Positions 8,821 through 16,397 of a DNA stretch of 64,000 nt are shown here, piece by piece. Positions within the stretch are counted from its first letter, which is position 1. Each line of letters begins with the position of its first letter. The DNA is from an uncultured Flavobacteriaceae bacterium. Lineage in GTDB: Bacteria > Bacteroidota > Bacteroidia > Flavobacteriales > Flavobacteriaceae. The stretch is from assembly GCA_937944485.1 (NCBI GenBank), contig CALDYU010000016.1:21250-85249 (forward strand), read 5' to 3'. The position numbers were made by a program, and so were the translations under genes. Below the pieces are notes generated by a model that saw only the letters and a list, made by a program, of their open reading frames with translations, ran no database searches and was not told the origin of the DNA.

Positions 8821-9786
8821 TCAACAGCAGCCTCCTCCATTGTAATGCCATGTACTTTCGCTGATATGAATTTGATCATTTGCCTCGGCCAAAGCAGCAG
8901 CCGTTTTATCACATACGGCTAAGGGTTGATTTTGCATTAATACATGGCCAGCTTTGTCATCAAAATATTCTTCATCACCATAATATATTGCGGTTTTTCC
9001 TGTAAACATGCAGGGACCGTCTTCTGGCATAGGATCTTTAATTGCTGCGATTTCAATTGATTCGATAAATATCAATTCATCCGTTGGATAGTGATTCGGA
9101 GAGAGTACCCGATATGATTTTCTAGCGCGAATTTCTATGGTTCCAAACCCTGCATCCGTTAAGACTTTGACATAATCTTTAATGGGAATACTGCCACTTA
9201 AACACAAAGCTCTTAATCGATCATCATTTCGTAATTCATCATTCATAGGTTGTTCACAGGTTGGGTCGCTCATGACCAGTTTTCCATGAGGTTTGAGTAC
9301 CCGATACATTTCAGCAACAGCTTTTTTCAAATCTTCCATCTTGAAGATATTGAAAAGGCAATTTTGTGCAGCCACATCAATTGACTCGTCTGCTACGGGA
9401 AGATTTAAAGCATTACCTTTAATAAGGTTCACATACTCACTTTTAAACCAATCATTCTCTTCTTCTGCGATTTTAAAGTTTTTAGCTGATGCTTCTAACA
9501 TTTCGTCTACGACGTCAATGCCTGTAACGCCACCAGTTTGTCTCGAGAAATAAGCGAATTGTAATAACTCCATTCCCCCACCAACACCAACGTAGAGTAC
9601 CTTGGGGTTATTGATTAAATCTTGAGCCGACACGGTACTGCCGCAACCATAATTCATTTCTTGCATTATGGTCGGAATCGAAAGCCCAGGAAATTGCCAA
9701 ATTGGATTTGTGGTGCAGCATAAACCGACATCAGGGGTTAAAGCGGCTTCTTTATACAAATCGTTCGTTGCTTCTAAATAACTCAT
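8821..9786 (-). CDS. arsM: Arsenite S-adenosylmethionine methyltransferase, arsenosugar type
   Basis: This 321-residue class I methyltransferase has a SAM-binding motif at VLYVGVGGG (63-71) followed by an acidic GIDVVDEM. It carries many cysteines suited to binding As(III): Cys23-Cys24, Cys48, a Cys in AQNCLF near 137, one in DPTCEQ, one in ALCLSG and a terminal GGGCC. The N-terminal CCTTNPIWQFPGL block and the Cys-rich tail fit the ArsM branch found with ArsS in arsenosugar clusters, which makes dimethylarsenic for addition to the deoxyadenosyl group. Its start is 3 bases beyond the stop of the upstream phosphorylase gene, so the two are cotranscribed. Selectivity for arsenic is inferred from family resemblance and context. 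Confidence 0.87.
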   Translation of the reverse strand: MSYLEATNDLYKEAALTPDVGLCCTTNPIWQFPGLSIPTIMQEMNYGCGSTVSAQDLINNPKVLYVGVGGGMELLQFAYFSRQTGGVTGIDVVDEMLEASAKNFKIAEEENDWFKSEYVNLIKGNALNLPVADESIDVAAQNCLFNIFKMEDLKKAVAEMYRVLKPHGKLVMSDPTCEQPMNDELRNDDRLRALCLSGSIPIKDYVKVLTDAGFGTIEIRARKSYRVLSPNHYPTDELIFIESIEIAAIKDPMPEDGPCMFTGKTAIYYGDEEYFDDKAGHVLMQNQPLAVCDKTAAALAEANDQIHISESTWHYNGGGCC

Positions 9787-9789
9787 GTA

Positions 9790-10605
9790 TTAAATTTCTT
9801 TAATTAATTCTTTAAATAGGGTGACCATTTTGGGTTCAGTGGCACCTGCTATTGTTATAATTTCTTGAATATCAACTGGTTGTAAATTATCAGGATCACA
9901 TTCATCAGTCAAAACTGATACAGCTACAATAGGTAGTCGTAAATGATTGGCAACAATTACTTCTGGCACGGTACTCATTCCTACGGCATCGGCACCTAGT
10001 AATTTTATCATGCGATATTCTGCCCGTGTTTCTAACTGCGGACCCACTACGGAAGCGTATACGCCTTCCTTCAAAGAAATTTTTTCTCGCTCAGCAATGG
10101 CTATTATTTTTTTTCGCATTTCTACATCATAGGGGGCAGACATATCAACAAATCGATCACCGAATTCAGCAACGTTTTTAAAGGCCAATGGCGAACCACC
10201 TTGCAAATTGATATGATCTTCTATGAGCATCATATCTCCCTTTTTGTAATCTAGATTAATGGCACCAGCGGCATTCGAAATAAATAGTTTTTGAATCCCT
10301 AATTGATGCATCACACGAATAGGGTAGGTAACATCCATTAAATCATAACCTTCATATAAATGAAAACGACCTTCCATCACAACAACCTTTTTGCCTTCTA
10401 AAGTTCCATAGATTAGTTTACCTGAATGAAATTCTACGGTTGCTAAAGGAAAAAAAGGGATATGATTATAATGAGCCTCAATGGTATCAGAAAGTTCATG
10501 AACCAGCTTTCCTAAACCGGTGCCTAAAACGATACCTATTTCAGGAGCTTCAAATCCTTTACTTTTGAGATATGTTGTTGATTCATCTAATTGTTTTTGC
10601 GTCAT
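9790..10605 (-). CDS. Purine nucleoside phosphorylase (PNP/MTAP superfamily)
   Basis: The 271-residue protein fits the trimeric PNP family. Visible blocks are GIVLGTGLG (24-32) for phosphate, GRFHLYEGY (79-87), FISNAAGAIN (108-117), GPQLET (188-193, Glu192 matching human Glu201) and GMSTVPE (209-215). At the position of human PNP Asn243 it has Asp234 (LTDEC), as in MTA phosphorylase, which would suit a 6-aminopurine such as adenine. In this operon it could split adenine from the arsenic-modified nucleoside made by ArsS, though general purine salvage remains possible. It overlaps the upstream gene by 23 bases. Confidence 0.92.
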   Translation of the reverse strand: MTQKQLDESTTYLKSKGFEAPEIGIVLGTGLGKLVHELSDTIEAHYNHIPFFPLATVEFHSGKLIYGTLEGKKVVVMEGRFHLYEGYDLMDVTYPIRVMHQLGIQKLFISNAAGAINLDYKKGDMMLIEDHINLQGGSPLAFKNVAEFGDRFVDMSAPYDVEMRKKIIAIAEREKISLKEGVYASVVGPQLETRAEYRMIKLLGADAVGMSTVPEVIVANHLRLPIVAVSVLTDECDPDNLQPVDIQEIITIAGATEPKMVTLFKELIKEI

Positions 10606-11215
10606 GCTTTATGTGTTTTATAAAAGGTTGAAAGGTATCTATTTCAGAAATATCTTCATAAATATCAACATCGTTTCTTGTTTCTGTTAAAAATACTTTT
10701 TCATCCTTTAAATCGGTCAGTGTATCTGTTAAAACTGTAGCGGTACCCCACTTTTTATTTTCAAATATTTTTGCATGTAGTCGTTTCATGCCAAGTAAAT
10801 AATAACCACCATCTTCTGCACCACCCACAACAAAATCTGAATTTTGTAAACAATCAAATGCCTTATCAATGTCTGCAGTATTTAAGTCGTACATATCGCT
10901 ACCAATAATTATTATACGTTTAAAGCCAGCTGAAAAACCATCTTTAAAAGCTTTCGCCATTCGCTCACCAAGGTCATTACCTTTTTGAAGTTTTTTATCG
11001 AATACCGAATCATTCCATACATCATTTGTCCAGATCTCTTCTGAATACCAAACCTGCTTTTTGGCAGTAACATCTTTAGCAAGAGTAGCAGTATGTGTAA
11101 GTAAGAATTTATACACTTCAAGTGCTTTTTCATCACCAATGGTAGCTGCCAATCTGGTTTTACACTTTCCCAACTGCGGGTTACGAGTGAAAATGAGCAG
11201 CAGATTTTTTGTCAT
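10583..11215 (-). CDS. TIGR04282-type transferase (DUF2064, arsenosugar-associated)
   Basis: The 210-residue protein resembles nucleotidyltransferases of the GT-A fold: FTRNPQLGKCKTRLA at 9-23, an IIIIGSD strand ending at Asp107, and GGAEDGGYYLLG at 131-142. This fits the DUF2064/TIGR04282 family, typically found with radical SAM selenoprotein-like or arsenosugar genes and with the TIGR04283 family that is also present here. The catalytic reaction is not established; activation or transfer of a sugar or glycerol unit is the usual assumption. The gene follows the rhodanese gene by 53 bases. Confidence 0.88.
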   Translation of the reverse strand: MTKNLLLIFTRNPQLGKCKTRLAATIGDEKALEVYKFLLTHTATLAKDVTAKKQVWYSEEIWTNDVWNDSVFDKKLQKGNDLGERMAKAFKDGFSAGFKRIIIIGSDMYDLNTADIDKAFDCLQNSDFVVGGAEDGGYYLLGMKRLHAKIFENKKWGTATVLTDTLTDLKDEKVFLTETRNDVDIYEDISEIDTFQPFIKHIKHDAKTIR

Positions 11216-11268
11216 AAAATTTTCTTTTTATTTGCAGTGATAGCTTTCGCGAATTGGTCGAGAACTTA

Positions 11269-11775
11269 TTAATCTCTTATCGCATTATATACTTTAATTC
11301 CTTTGGTAAGTAATTTACCCCACTGCTTGTCATATGCATGAATACTATCGGTTTCAAAAGTGGGTGTTGAGTAGATGCTATTTCCTTTATTTTTCCAAAG
11401 AAAAATACCTCCGTATAAATTTTTGACATTGGAGTACCCTGCTTTTAGAAGTTTTTCTCCAATATCTTCAGAGCGAACACCAATAGAACAGTAAACAACG
11501 ATATTTACATTGTTATGTGCTAATTTTTTCTTCAGGCTTTCTTCTTGAAAAGAGTCATAGCCCACCCAAATCGCATTTTTAAGATGACTCACCTTATATT
11601 CTTCCTTTTTGCGAGTATCTAGAAGAACAACGTCATTCATTTTTTTTAGCTCATCAGGATATATATAAGGAACGCTCTGCTTATTAAGCTCTTTTAAGGT
11701 TTTTTCAATTTTTTTTTGACCAAAAGCTATGCTGCTTAATAGTACAAATACAATAAAAAATAGTAGTTGTTTCAT
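11269..11775 (-). CDS. Secreted rhodanese-like protein
   Basis: This 168-residue protein has a signal peptide (cleavage near FGQ, 18-20) and a single rhodanese domain: VVLLDTRKKEEYKVSHLKNA at 49-68 and the active loop CSIGVRS at 96-102, with Cys96 as the sulfur-carrying residue. Loops of this CxxGxRS form act as sulfurtransferases or as homologues of arsenate or phosphatase enzymes. It would work in the periplasm. It is the first gene of the minus-strand operon leading into the arsenosugar genes; a role in thiol or arsenic redox chemistry is an inference. Confidence 0.88.
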   Translation of the reverse strand: MKQLLFFIVFVLLSSIAFGQKKIEKTLKELNKQSVPYIYPDELKKMNDVVLLDTRKKEEYKVSHLKNAIWVGYDSFQEESLKKKLAHNNVNIVVYCSIGVRSEDIGEKLLKAGYSNVKNLYGGIFLWKNKGNSIYSTPTFETDSIHAYDKQWGKLLTKGIKVYNAIRD

Positions 11776-11951
11776 ATGAAAATTAAAATAGATGTAAAGA
11801 TACTATTTTAGGAATGTATGGGTATGCTACAACGATGATCCTACAACTTAAACAAGATTTATTTTATTCCGTTAAATGAGATGGTAATACAGGAAGAAAG
11901 TTTTAAAAGAAGATTAATAATTAAATAGAATTATTCCTCTTTTGAAGTACC

Positions 11952-11981
11952 AAAAAAAGCCGAAGCTATAAAGGCTTCGAC
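11952..11981 (-). terminator. Rho-independent terminator after the 55-residue membrane protein gene
   Basis: On the minus strand an 8-bp stem (GTCGAAGC with GCTTCGGC, one wobble pair, 7-base loop) is followed directly by seven T residues. It lies 34 bases beyond the stop of the small gene at 12016. Confidence 0.8.
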
Positions 11982-12015
11982 TTTGCTATAGTTGGTTTGG
12001 TATATACTGAAAGAA

Positions 12016-12183
12016 TTAAAAGTAAAAGCCTGTCCATAATCTAAAAAAGAACGCATAAATCGCAACTGCTAACATGGTAAAACTGAACCAGGCAAATATT
12101 TTAAAATAGTTTTTGACGAGGTAATGACTAATATGTCTAAAACCATCTAAATAAAGTTCTTTTACAAGTAAAAGTGTTTTCAT
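12016..12183 (-). CDS. Small membrane protein, 55 residues
   Basis: I found this gene by reading the minus strand between the rhodanese gene and the GIY-YIG element. It begins MKTLLLVKELYLDGFRHI and ends FFFRLWTGFYF. One hydrophobic segment spans about residues 29-48 (FAWFSFTMLAVAIYAFFFRL), with a basic amphipathic N-terminal part. Pattern and size match a small conserved flavobacterial family that I remember as DUF6747, though I cannot verify the name here. A good terminator follows. No function is known. Confidence 0.72.
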   Translation of the reverse strand: MKTLLLVKELYLDGFRHISHYLVKNYFKIFAWFSFTMLAVAIYAFFFRLWTGFYF

Positions 12184-12396
12184 AGTTCTTCGATTTAAGG
12201 AATTAAAGTGTAAAGCTCGCCTATAACTTGTAATTATTATAAATTACTTGATCAAGGGGTAATACTAAGGTTAAACAGGAAATTATGGCGTCAAAGGGTA
12301 GTTTTTTACGATGTAGGTTTTTTTAGTTTTCAGGAAGTCATCAGATCAAAGGGCATGTTTTTCTGTTGAAGCCAATTGATGATATCATTTTATCAG

Positions 12397-12430
12397 TAAA
12401 AACAAAAAACCCTGCAATTGCAGGGTTTTA
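12397..12430 (-). terminator. Terminator, second copy (behind GIY-YIG element)
   Basis: A perfect palindrome at 12406-12429 (half-site AAAACCCTGCAA) is followed on the minus strand by a T-rich tract. The 34-base block is identical to 12768-12801 behind the intact tRNA-Phe. Confidence 0.8.
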
Positions 12431-12470
12431 CTGTGGTGCCTCCAGCCCCGATACTTCGGGGGAACCAGGG
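12431..12470 (-). pseudogene. Altered copy of the 3' end of tRNA-Phe
   Basis: On the minus strand this repeats the T-arm and acceptor 3' strand of the tRNA-Phe at 12805-12877: CCCTGGTTC at the 5' side and CTGGAGGCACCACA at the 3' side. The five bases GATTC in between are replaced by a 16-base perfect hairpin (CCCCGA, loop, TCGGGG). No D arm or anticodon arm is present, so it cannot be a functional tRNA. With the terminator copy it forms a 49-bp direct repeat (12397-12445 against 12768-12816, one mismatch) on the far side of the GIY-YIG gene. Confidence 0.85.
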
Positions 12471-12471
12471 T

Positions 12472-12756
12472 TTATTTCTTTTTCATTAGAATTTCATCAA
12501 TTATTTTTGGTTCTACAATTACCTTTTGAATAAATTTTCTGCTTTTCATTCGCTTAATAAAACGTTCTAAATACATCGCATTTTGTTTATTGCTACAATT
12601 TTTAGTTAAAACTATCTTCCAATCTTCAGCTGATTTAGTGAATCCTCTAGAAAAATAGTGGGTATTGTGCTGGTCTAATCTGTTTACAAGGTTTGGCGTG
12701 TGCCCGGTATAATATTTGTCAATTGACGCACTGTGTATAATATATGAGTATTGCAT
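12472..12756 (-). CDS. GIY-YIG nuclease family protein, small
   Basis: The 94-residue protein is a single GIY-YIG domain: YSYIIHS (3-9) as the first strand, KYYTGHT (14-20) as the second, an arginine in NRLDQH near 25-30 and a glutamate in YLERF near 64, which are the usual catalytic positions. Such short proteins resemble the UvrC/YhbQ nuclease domain. The stop codon lies one base from the altered tRNA-Phe 3' end, and its start is 11 bases from the terminator of the intact tRNA. The gene is therefore enclosed by tRNA-derived direct repeats, which suggests that it arrived by insertion or duplication at the tRNA. Confidence 0.88.
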   Translation of the reverse strand: MQYSYIIHSASIDKYYTGHTPNLVNRLDQHNTHYFSRGFTKSAEDWKIVLTKNCSNKQNAMYLERFIKRMKSRKFIQKVIVEPKIIDEILMKKK

Positions 12757-12767
12757 ATAGTAAAATA

Positions 12768-12801
12768 TAAAAACAAAAAACCCTGCAATTGCAGGGTTTT
12801 A
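12768..12801 (-). terminator. Terminator of tRNA-Phe
   Basis: A perfect palindrome at 12777-12800 (half-site AAAACCCTGCAA) starts 4 bases beyond the tRNA 3' end and is followed by a T-rich tract on the minus strand. It is identical to the block at 12397-12430. Confidence 0.8.
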
Positions 12802-12804
12802 TTG

Positions 12805-12877
12805 TGGTGCCTCCAGGAATCGAACCAGGGACACATGGATTTTCAGTCCATTGCTCTACCAACTGAGCTAAGGCACC
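12805..12877 (-). tRNA. tRNA-Phe (anticodon GAA)
   Basis: The 73-base minus-strand sequence folds as a cloverleaf: acceptor GGTGCCT with AGGCACC, D arm GCTC...GAGC, anticodon stem ATGGA/TCCAT around loop CTGAAAA (anticodon GAA) and a T arm with loop TTCGATT. The discriminator base is A and CCA is not encoded, so it must be added after transcription. The T stem has a central T-T mismatch. Confidence 0.97.
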
Positions 12878-12979
12878 ATAGCCTTAAAAGGGCTGCAAAT
12901 ATAATTTCAAATTTATGATATACAAACAAAAACGTGAAAAAAGCAAAAGGTTTGTGTAACATTTTACAATCTTTGCACT

Positions 12980-13708
12980 ATGAACTTAATTATTGATGTC
13001 GGAAACACTTTAGTAAAGTTGGCTGTATTTGATAAAAATACGATGCTGCATAGTGAAAGTTTCGAAAGAGAATTGTTTTTTGAAAAATCACAAAGTATAT
13101 TCAAACAACTTACTAAAATAGACTGGTCGATTATAGCTGCTGTCGGATTTTTAAAAGAAAAAGATATCGCGGCAATTTCTGAAAAAAGTAAGTTGCATAT
13201 CGTTGATTATACTACTAAAACTCCTTTTAAAAACAAGTATGGTACTCCTAAAACCTTAGGTGTTGATCGCGTGGCTTTGGTGGCCGCAGCATTTTATCTC
13301 AAGCCTAATGAAAATGTTTTAATAATTGACGCGGGGTCATGTATAACTTATGATATATTAACTGCCAAGGGAGATTATTTAGGAGGGGCTATTTCACCGG
13401 GTATTCATATGCGCTATCGCGCTTTACATGAGCAAACTGCCAAATTACCCTTGTTGGCCTTAGATGGTTCTACAAACCTTATCGGCGATTCAACACCGAA
13501 CAGTATTCATAGCGGTGTAGTTCATGGAGTACTGGCCGAAATTGATGGAATAATCAATCAATATAGAATACCTTTTGAAGATTTAACAGTTATTTTAACA
13601 GGCGGTGACGCTCAATTTTTGTCAAAACGATTAAAAAATACCATATTTGCGGATTCCAATTTTCTCCTAAAAGGCTTAAACTTTTTATTGGAATACAATA
13701 AGCAATAA
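12980..13708 (+). CDS. coaX: Type III pantothenate kinase
   Basis: The 242-residue protein phosphorylates pantothenate in the first step of coenzyme A synthesis. The ATP-binding DVGNT (6-10), GVDR (94-97) and DAGSC (117-121) motifs and the late TGGDA are those of the ASKHA-fold type III enzyme, which replaces CoaA in many Bacteroidota. Length is normal. The next gene's ATG follows the TAA stop directly with no spacer, so coaX leads an operon of envelope genes. Confidence 0.95.
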   Translation: MNLIIDVGNTLVKLAVFDKNTMLHSESFERELFFEKSQSIFKQLTKIDWSIIAAVGFLKEKDIAAISEKSKLHIVDYTTKTPFKNKYGTPKTLGVDRVALVAAAFYLKPNENVLIIDAGSCITYDILTAKGDYLGGAISPGIHMRYRALHEQTAKLPLLALDGSTNLIGDSTPNSIHSGVVHGVLAEIDGIINQYRIPFEDLTVILTGGDAQFLSKRLKNTIFADSNFLLKGLNFLLEYNKQ

Positions 13709-14983
13709 ATGTTAAGAAAAATTGTAATAATAGTAGCATGTTGTATTGCTACTGAGATGAATGCTCAAGACGGAACAGTTTCTCCTTATTCGTTTTTTGG
13801 AATTGGTGAATTAAGATCGATTAGTTCTGTCGATAATCAAATGATGGGTGGTATTAGCACCTATACCGATAGTATACATATTAATCTTAACAACCCTACT
13901 GCTTATGGAAAACTTCGTCTAACAGCTTATTCCGCAGGTCTTTCGCATAGTAGAATTACTTTAAATAGTGCCTCAGATAAAGAGAACACCCAATCGACGG
14001 ATCTTGATTATTTGGCCATAGGTTTTCCAGTTGCAAAAAAGCTTGGTGTTGGTTTTGGTTTGGTGCCCTATTCTTCTGTGAATTATAATATTGTATCTGA
14101 ATCAACAAATAGCAGTGATGCAGCCGTTACCAACCAATTTTCTGGAGTTGGGGGTTTGAATCGGGTTTATTTTTCAATGGGCTATGAAATTACCAAGAAT
14201 TTAAGTCTTGGGTTCACGGCTAATTATAATTATGGCGTACTTGATAATCAGCGTACGCAAGTCGTTGAAGATGTACAATTTGGCACGCTTGATAATAGAA
14301 CTTCGAGAGTAACAGGTTTTGATTTCAATTATGCTTTGAATTATACGCCAACATTTAATAATAAATATACTTTGTATTCTTCTGTACGCGTAAATACCCA
14401 GGGTAATCTATCTTCGCGTAATACCAAACAAATAGGCTCGTTCTCAGTTGTTGACGGTAGAAATATTGAAGTGGTTGATGTTGATCTTAGTGCGCAAGGG
14501 ACTAGGAACACTTCATTGAGAGTGCCTACCAGAACTACCGTAGGCTTAGGTTTTGGAGAAAATAAAAAGTGGTTTTTAGGTGCAGAGTATGGTTTTCAGC
14601 AGTTGAGTACTTTTCGAAATGACTTTTTAGAAGTGGACAACTTTGGCTACGAAGACGCTAGCAGTGTGGCAATAGGAGGCTATTTTATACCTGATTATAC
14701 ATCATTTACCAGTTATTTCAAAAGAATTACGTATCGAGCTGGGGTACGGATTGACAATACCGGCTTGATCGTTAATAACCAGTCTATAGATGACTTTGGC
14801 ATAACTTTTGGAGTTGGCTTACCACTATCTTCCGTTACAAGTGGGTTTTCAAATATTAATGTTGGTTTTGAGATAGGAAAACGCGGGACTACGGAAGCGA
14901 ATTTAATTGAAGAAAATTATTTTAAATTTAATATTGGACTCTCTTTAAATGATAGATGGTTCAGAAAAACAAGAATTAACTAG
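13709..14983 (+). CDS. Outer-membrane protein, porin-like
   Basis: The 424-residue protein has a signal peptide (cleavage near MNAQ, 17-20) and a long series of amphipathic beta-strands (for example VYFSMGYEITKNLSLGFTANYNY). The N-terminal part, GTVSPYSFFGIGELRS followed by a NNPTAYG segment, resembles the FadL/OmpP1-like proteins of Bacteroidota, but I cannot assign a substrate. It follows coaX with no gap and precedes a TPR protein and lptC, so an envelope-biogenesis context is clear. It ends in an RKTRIN tail rather than phenylalanine. Confidence 0.82.
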   Translation: MLRKIVIIVACCIATEMNAQDGTVSPYSFFGIGELRSISSVDNQMMGGISTYTDSIHINLNNPTAYGKLRLTAYSAGLSHSRITLNSASDKENTQSTDLDYLAIGFPVAKKLGVGFGLVPYSSVNYNIVSESTNSSDAAVTNQFSGVGGLNRVYFSMGYEITKNLSLGFTANYNYGVLDNQRTQVVEDVQFGTLDNRTSRVTGFDFNYALNYTPTFNNKYTLYSSVRVNTQGNLSSRNTKQIGSFSVVDGRNIEVVDVDLSAQGTRNTSLRVPTRTTVGLGFGENKKWFLGAEYGFQQLSTFRNDFLEVDNFGYEDASSVAIGGYFIPDYTSFTSYFKRITYRAGVRIDNTGLIVNNQSIDDFGITFGVGLPLSSVTSGFSNINVGFEIGKRGTTEANLIEENYFKFNIGLSLNDRWFRKTRIN

Positions 14984-15022
14984 CTAAAATTTAGTACATT
15001 AACCACTTTAAACAATAGTAAT

Positions 15023-16396
15023 ATGAAAACGAAACTCTACTTTACGGCCTTGATGCTTCTAGGGGGTATGTTAATAAGTAATGCCCAAGCTCAAAATACA
15101 GAGTGTATGACGAATCTCTCCATCTATGTAGAGTACGCCAAGGTTAAAAACTACGAGGCAGCATACGAGCCTTGGAAAATGGTATATGAAACTTGCCCAG
15201 CCATCAATTTGGCAAACTTTTCGGTAGGAGAGAAGATACTAAAAGATAAAATCAAAAAAACCTCAGGTGCCGATAAAGATGGTTTTATTAAAGATCTTAT
15301 GACACTGTATAAAGACAGAATGGTGCATTTTCCAAAGAAAACGACCATGGCTGGTATGAAGGTTAAAGAGGTGATGATGCAGTATGATAATAAGATGATC
15401 TCTGATGATGATATTTATTCACAGCTGGGTAGTGCATTTACAGAAGATCGTAAGAACTTTAAAAACCCCAGGGCTCTTTATCTTTATTTTTCAAGTTTGG
15501 TAAACTTGCATAAAGCAGGTAAAAAAGATTTGCAAGAAGTTTTTGACGTCTATGATGAGGTAACCACAAAAATTGAAGAGGAGAATACAAAGCTAACTTC
15601 GATAATTGCTAAATTATTGCCTAAAAAAGAAGCTGGTACCTTAACTTCGAAAGAGAAAAACAGATTGAAAGCTGCGACTACAAACTCAAAATCATTTGGT
15701 AAGATTGCAGGCAGCGTTGATGCTAAATTAGGGCCTTTAGCAGATTGCCAAAATTTAATACCATTGTATCAAAAAACCTTTGAGCAGAATAAAGGTAATG
15801 TTGTTTGGGTGAAAAGAGCGGTTGGCCTAATGTTTAATAAAGAGTGTACGGATGATCCTATGTTTCAGAAACTATTTGAAGCGCAGTTAGCGCTAGATCC
15901 TTCTGCAACAGCCTATGTATATGGGGGCACTTTAAAAATGAAAAATGGAGATACACAAGGGGCATTAGCTGATTTCGATAAAGCACTTGGTTTAGAAACA
16001 GATGCAATTAAGAGATCTAAGATTGCGTATAAAGTAGCAGTAATTAATAAGAGAAAAGGAAGCAAGTCTACTGCACGTAAATATGCGCAAAAAGCGATTA
16101 ATTTCAATTCTTCTAATGGTAGAGCCTATTTGCTCATTGCTAGTTTGTATGCTTCAAGTGCGAATGCTTGTGGAACATCAACTTTTGAGAAAAGAGCAAT
16201 TTATTGGAAAGCTGCTGACATGGCGCGAAAAGCAGGAAGGGTTGATCCATCATTGAGCGGTACCGCTAATAAAGCTGTAAAAAGTTATATGGCAAAGGCT
16301 CCAACGAAAGAGATGATATTTAATGAAGGAATGGCTGGTAAAACCGTAAGCTTTAAATGTTGGGTAGGCGGTAGCGTCACAGTACCGAATCTTTAA
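15023..16396 (+). CDS. Secreted TPR-repeat protein
   Basis: The 457-residue product has a signal peptide (cleavage near AQAQ, 22-25). The middle is helical and lysine-rich. From about residue 295 on, tetratricopeptide-like helical pairs are visible (AYVYGGTLKMKNGDTQGALADFDKAL..., KARKYAQKAINFNSSNGRAYLLIASLYA). The last part contains a few cysteines. It probably acts as a periplasmic scaffold for the adjacent outer-membrane or LPS-export proteins; function is not known. The next gene (lptC) starts 2 bases after its stop. Confidence 0.85.
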   Translation: MKTKLYFTALMLLGGMLISNAQAQNTECMTNLSIYVEYAKVKNYEAAYEPWKMVYETCPAINLANFSVGEKILKDKIKKTSGADKDGFIKDLMTLYKDRMVHFPKKTTMAGMKVKEVMMQYDNKMISDDDIYSQLGSAFTEDRKNFKNPRALYLYFSSLVNLHKAGKKDLQEVFDVYDEVTTKIEEENTKLTSIIAKLLPKKEAGTLTSKEKNRLKAATTNSKSFGKIAGSVDAKLGPLADCQNLIPLYQKTFEQNKGNVVWVKRAVGLMFNKECTDDPMFQKLFEAQLALDPSATAYVYGGTLKMKNGDTQGALADFDKALGLETDAIKRSKIAYKVAVINKRKGSKSTARKYAQKAINFNSSNGRAYLLIASLYASSANACGTSTFEKRAIYWKAADMARKAGRVDPSLSGTANKAVKSYMAKAPTKEMIFNEGMAGKTVSFKCWVGGSVTVPNL

Positions 16397-16397
16397 T

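Noticed and set aside
12431..12470. A second tRNA gene
   Set aside because: Only the T arm and acceptor 3' strand are present; D and anticodon arms are missing and the T loop is replaced by a hairpin.
12397..12880. CRISPR array or insertion sequence at the tRNA repeat
   Set aside because: There are just two repeat copies separated by a coding gene; no transposase and no terminal inverted repeats were found.
12951..12975. Promoter of coaX (TTTG and AATCTTTG)
   Set aside because: The spacer is only 13 bases and the -7 box has a mismatch at the first T; too weak to list.
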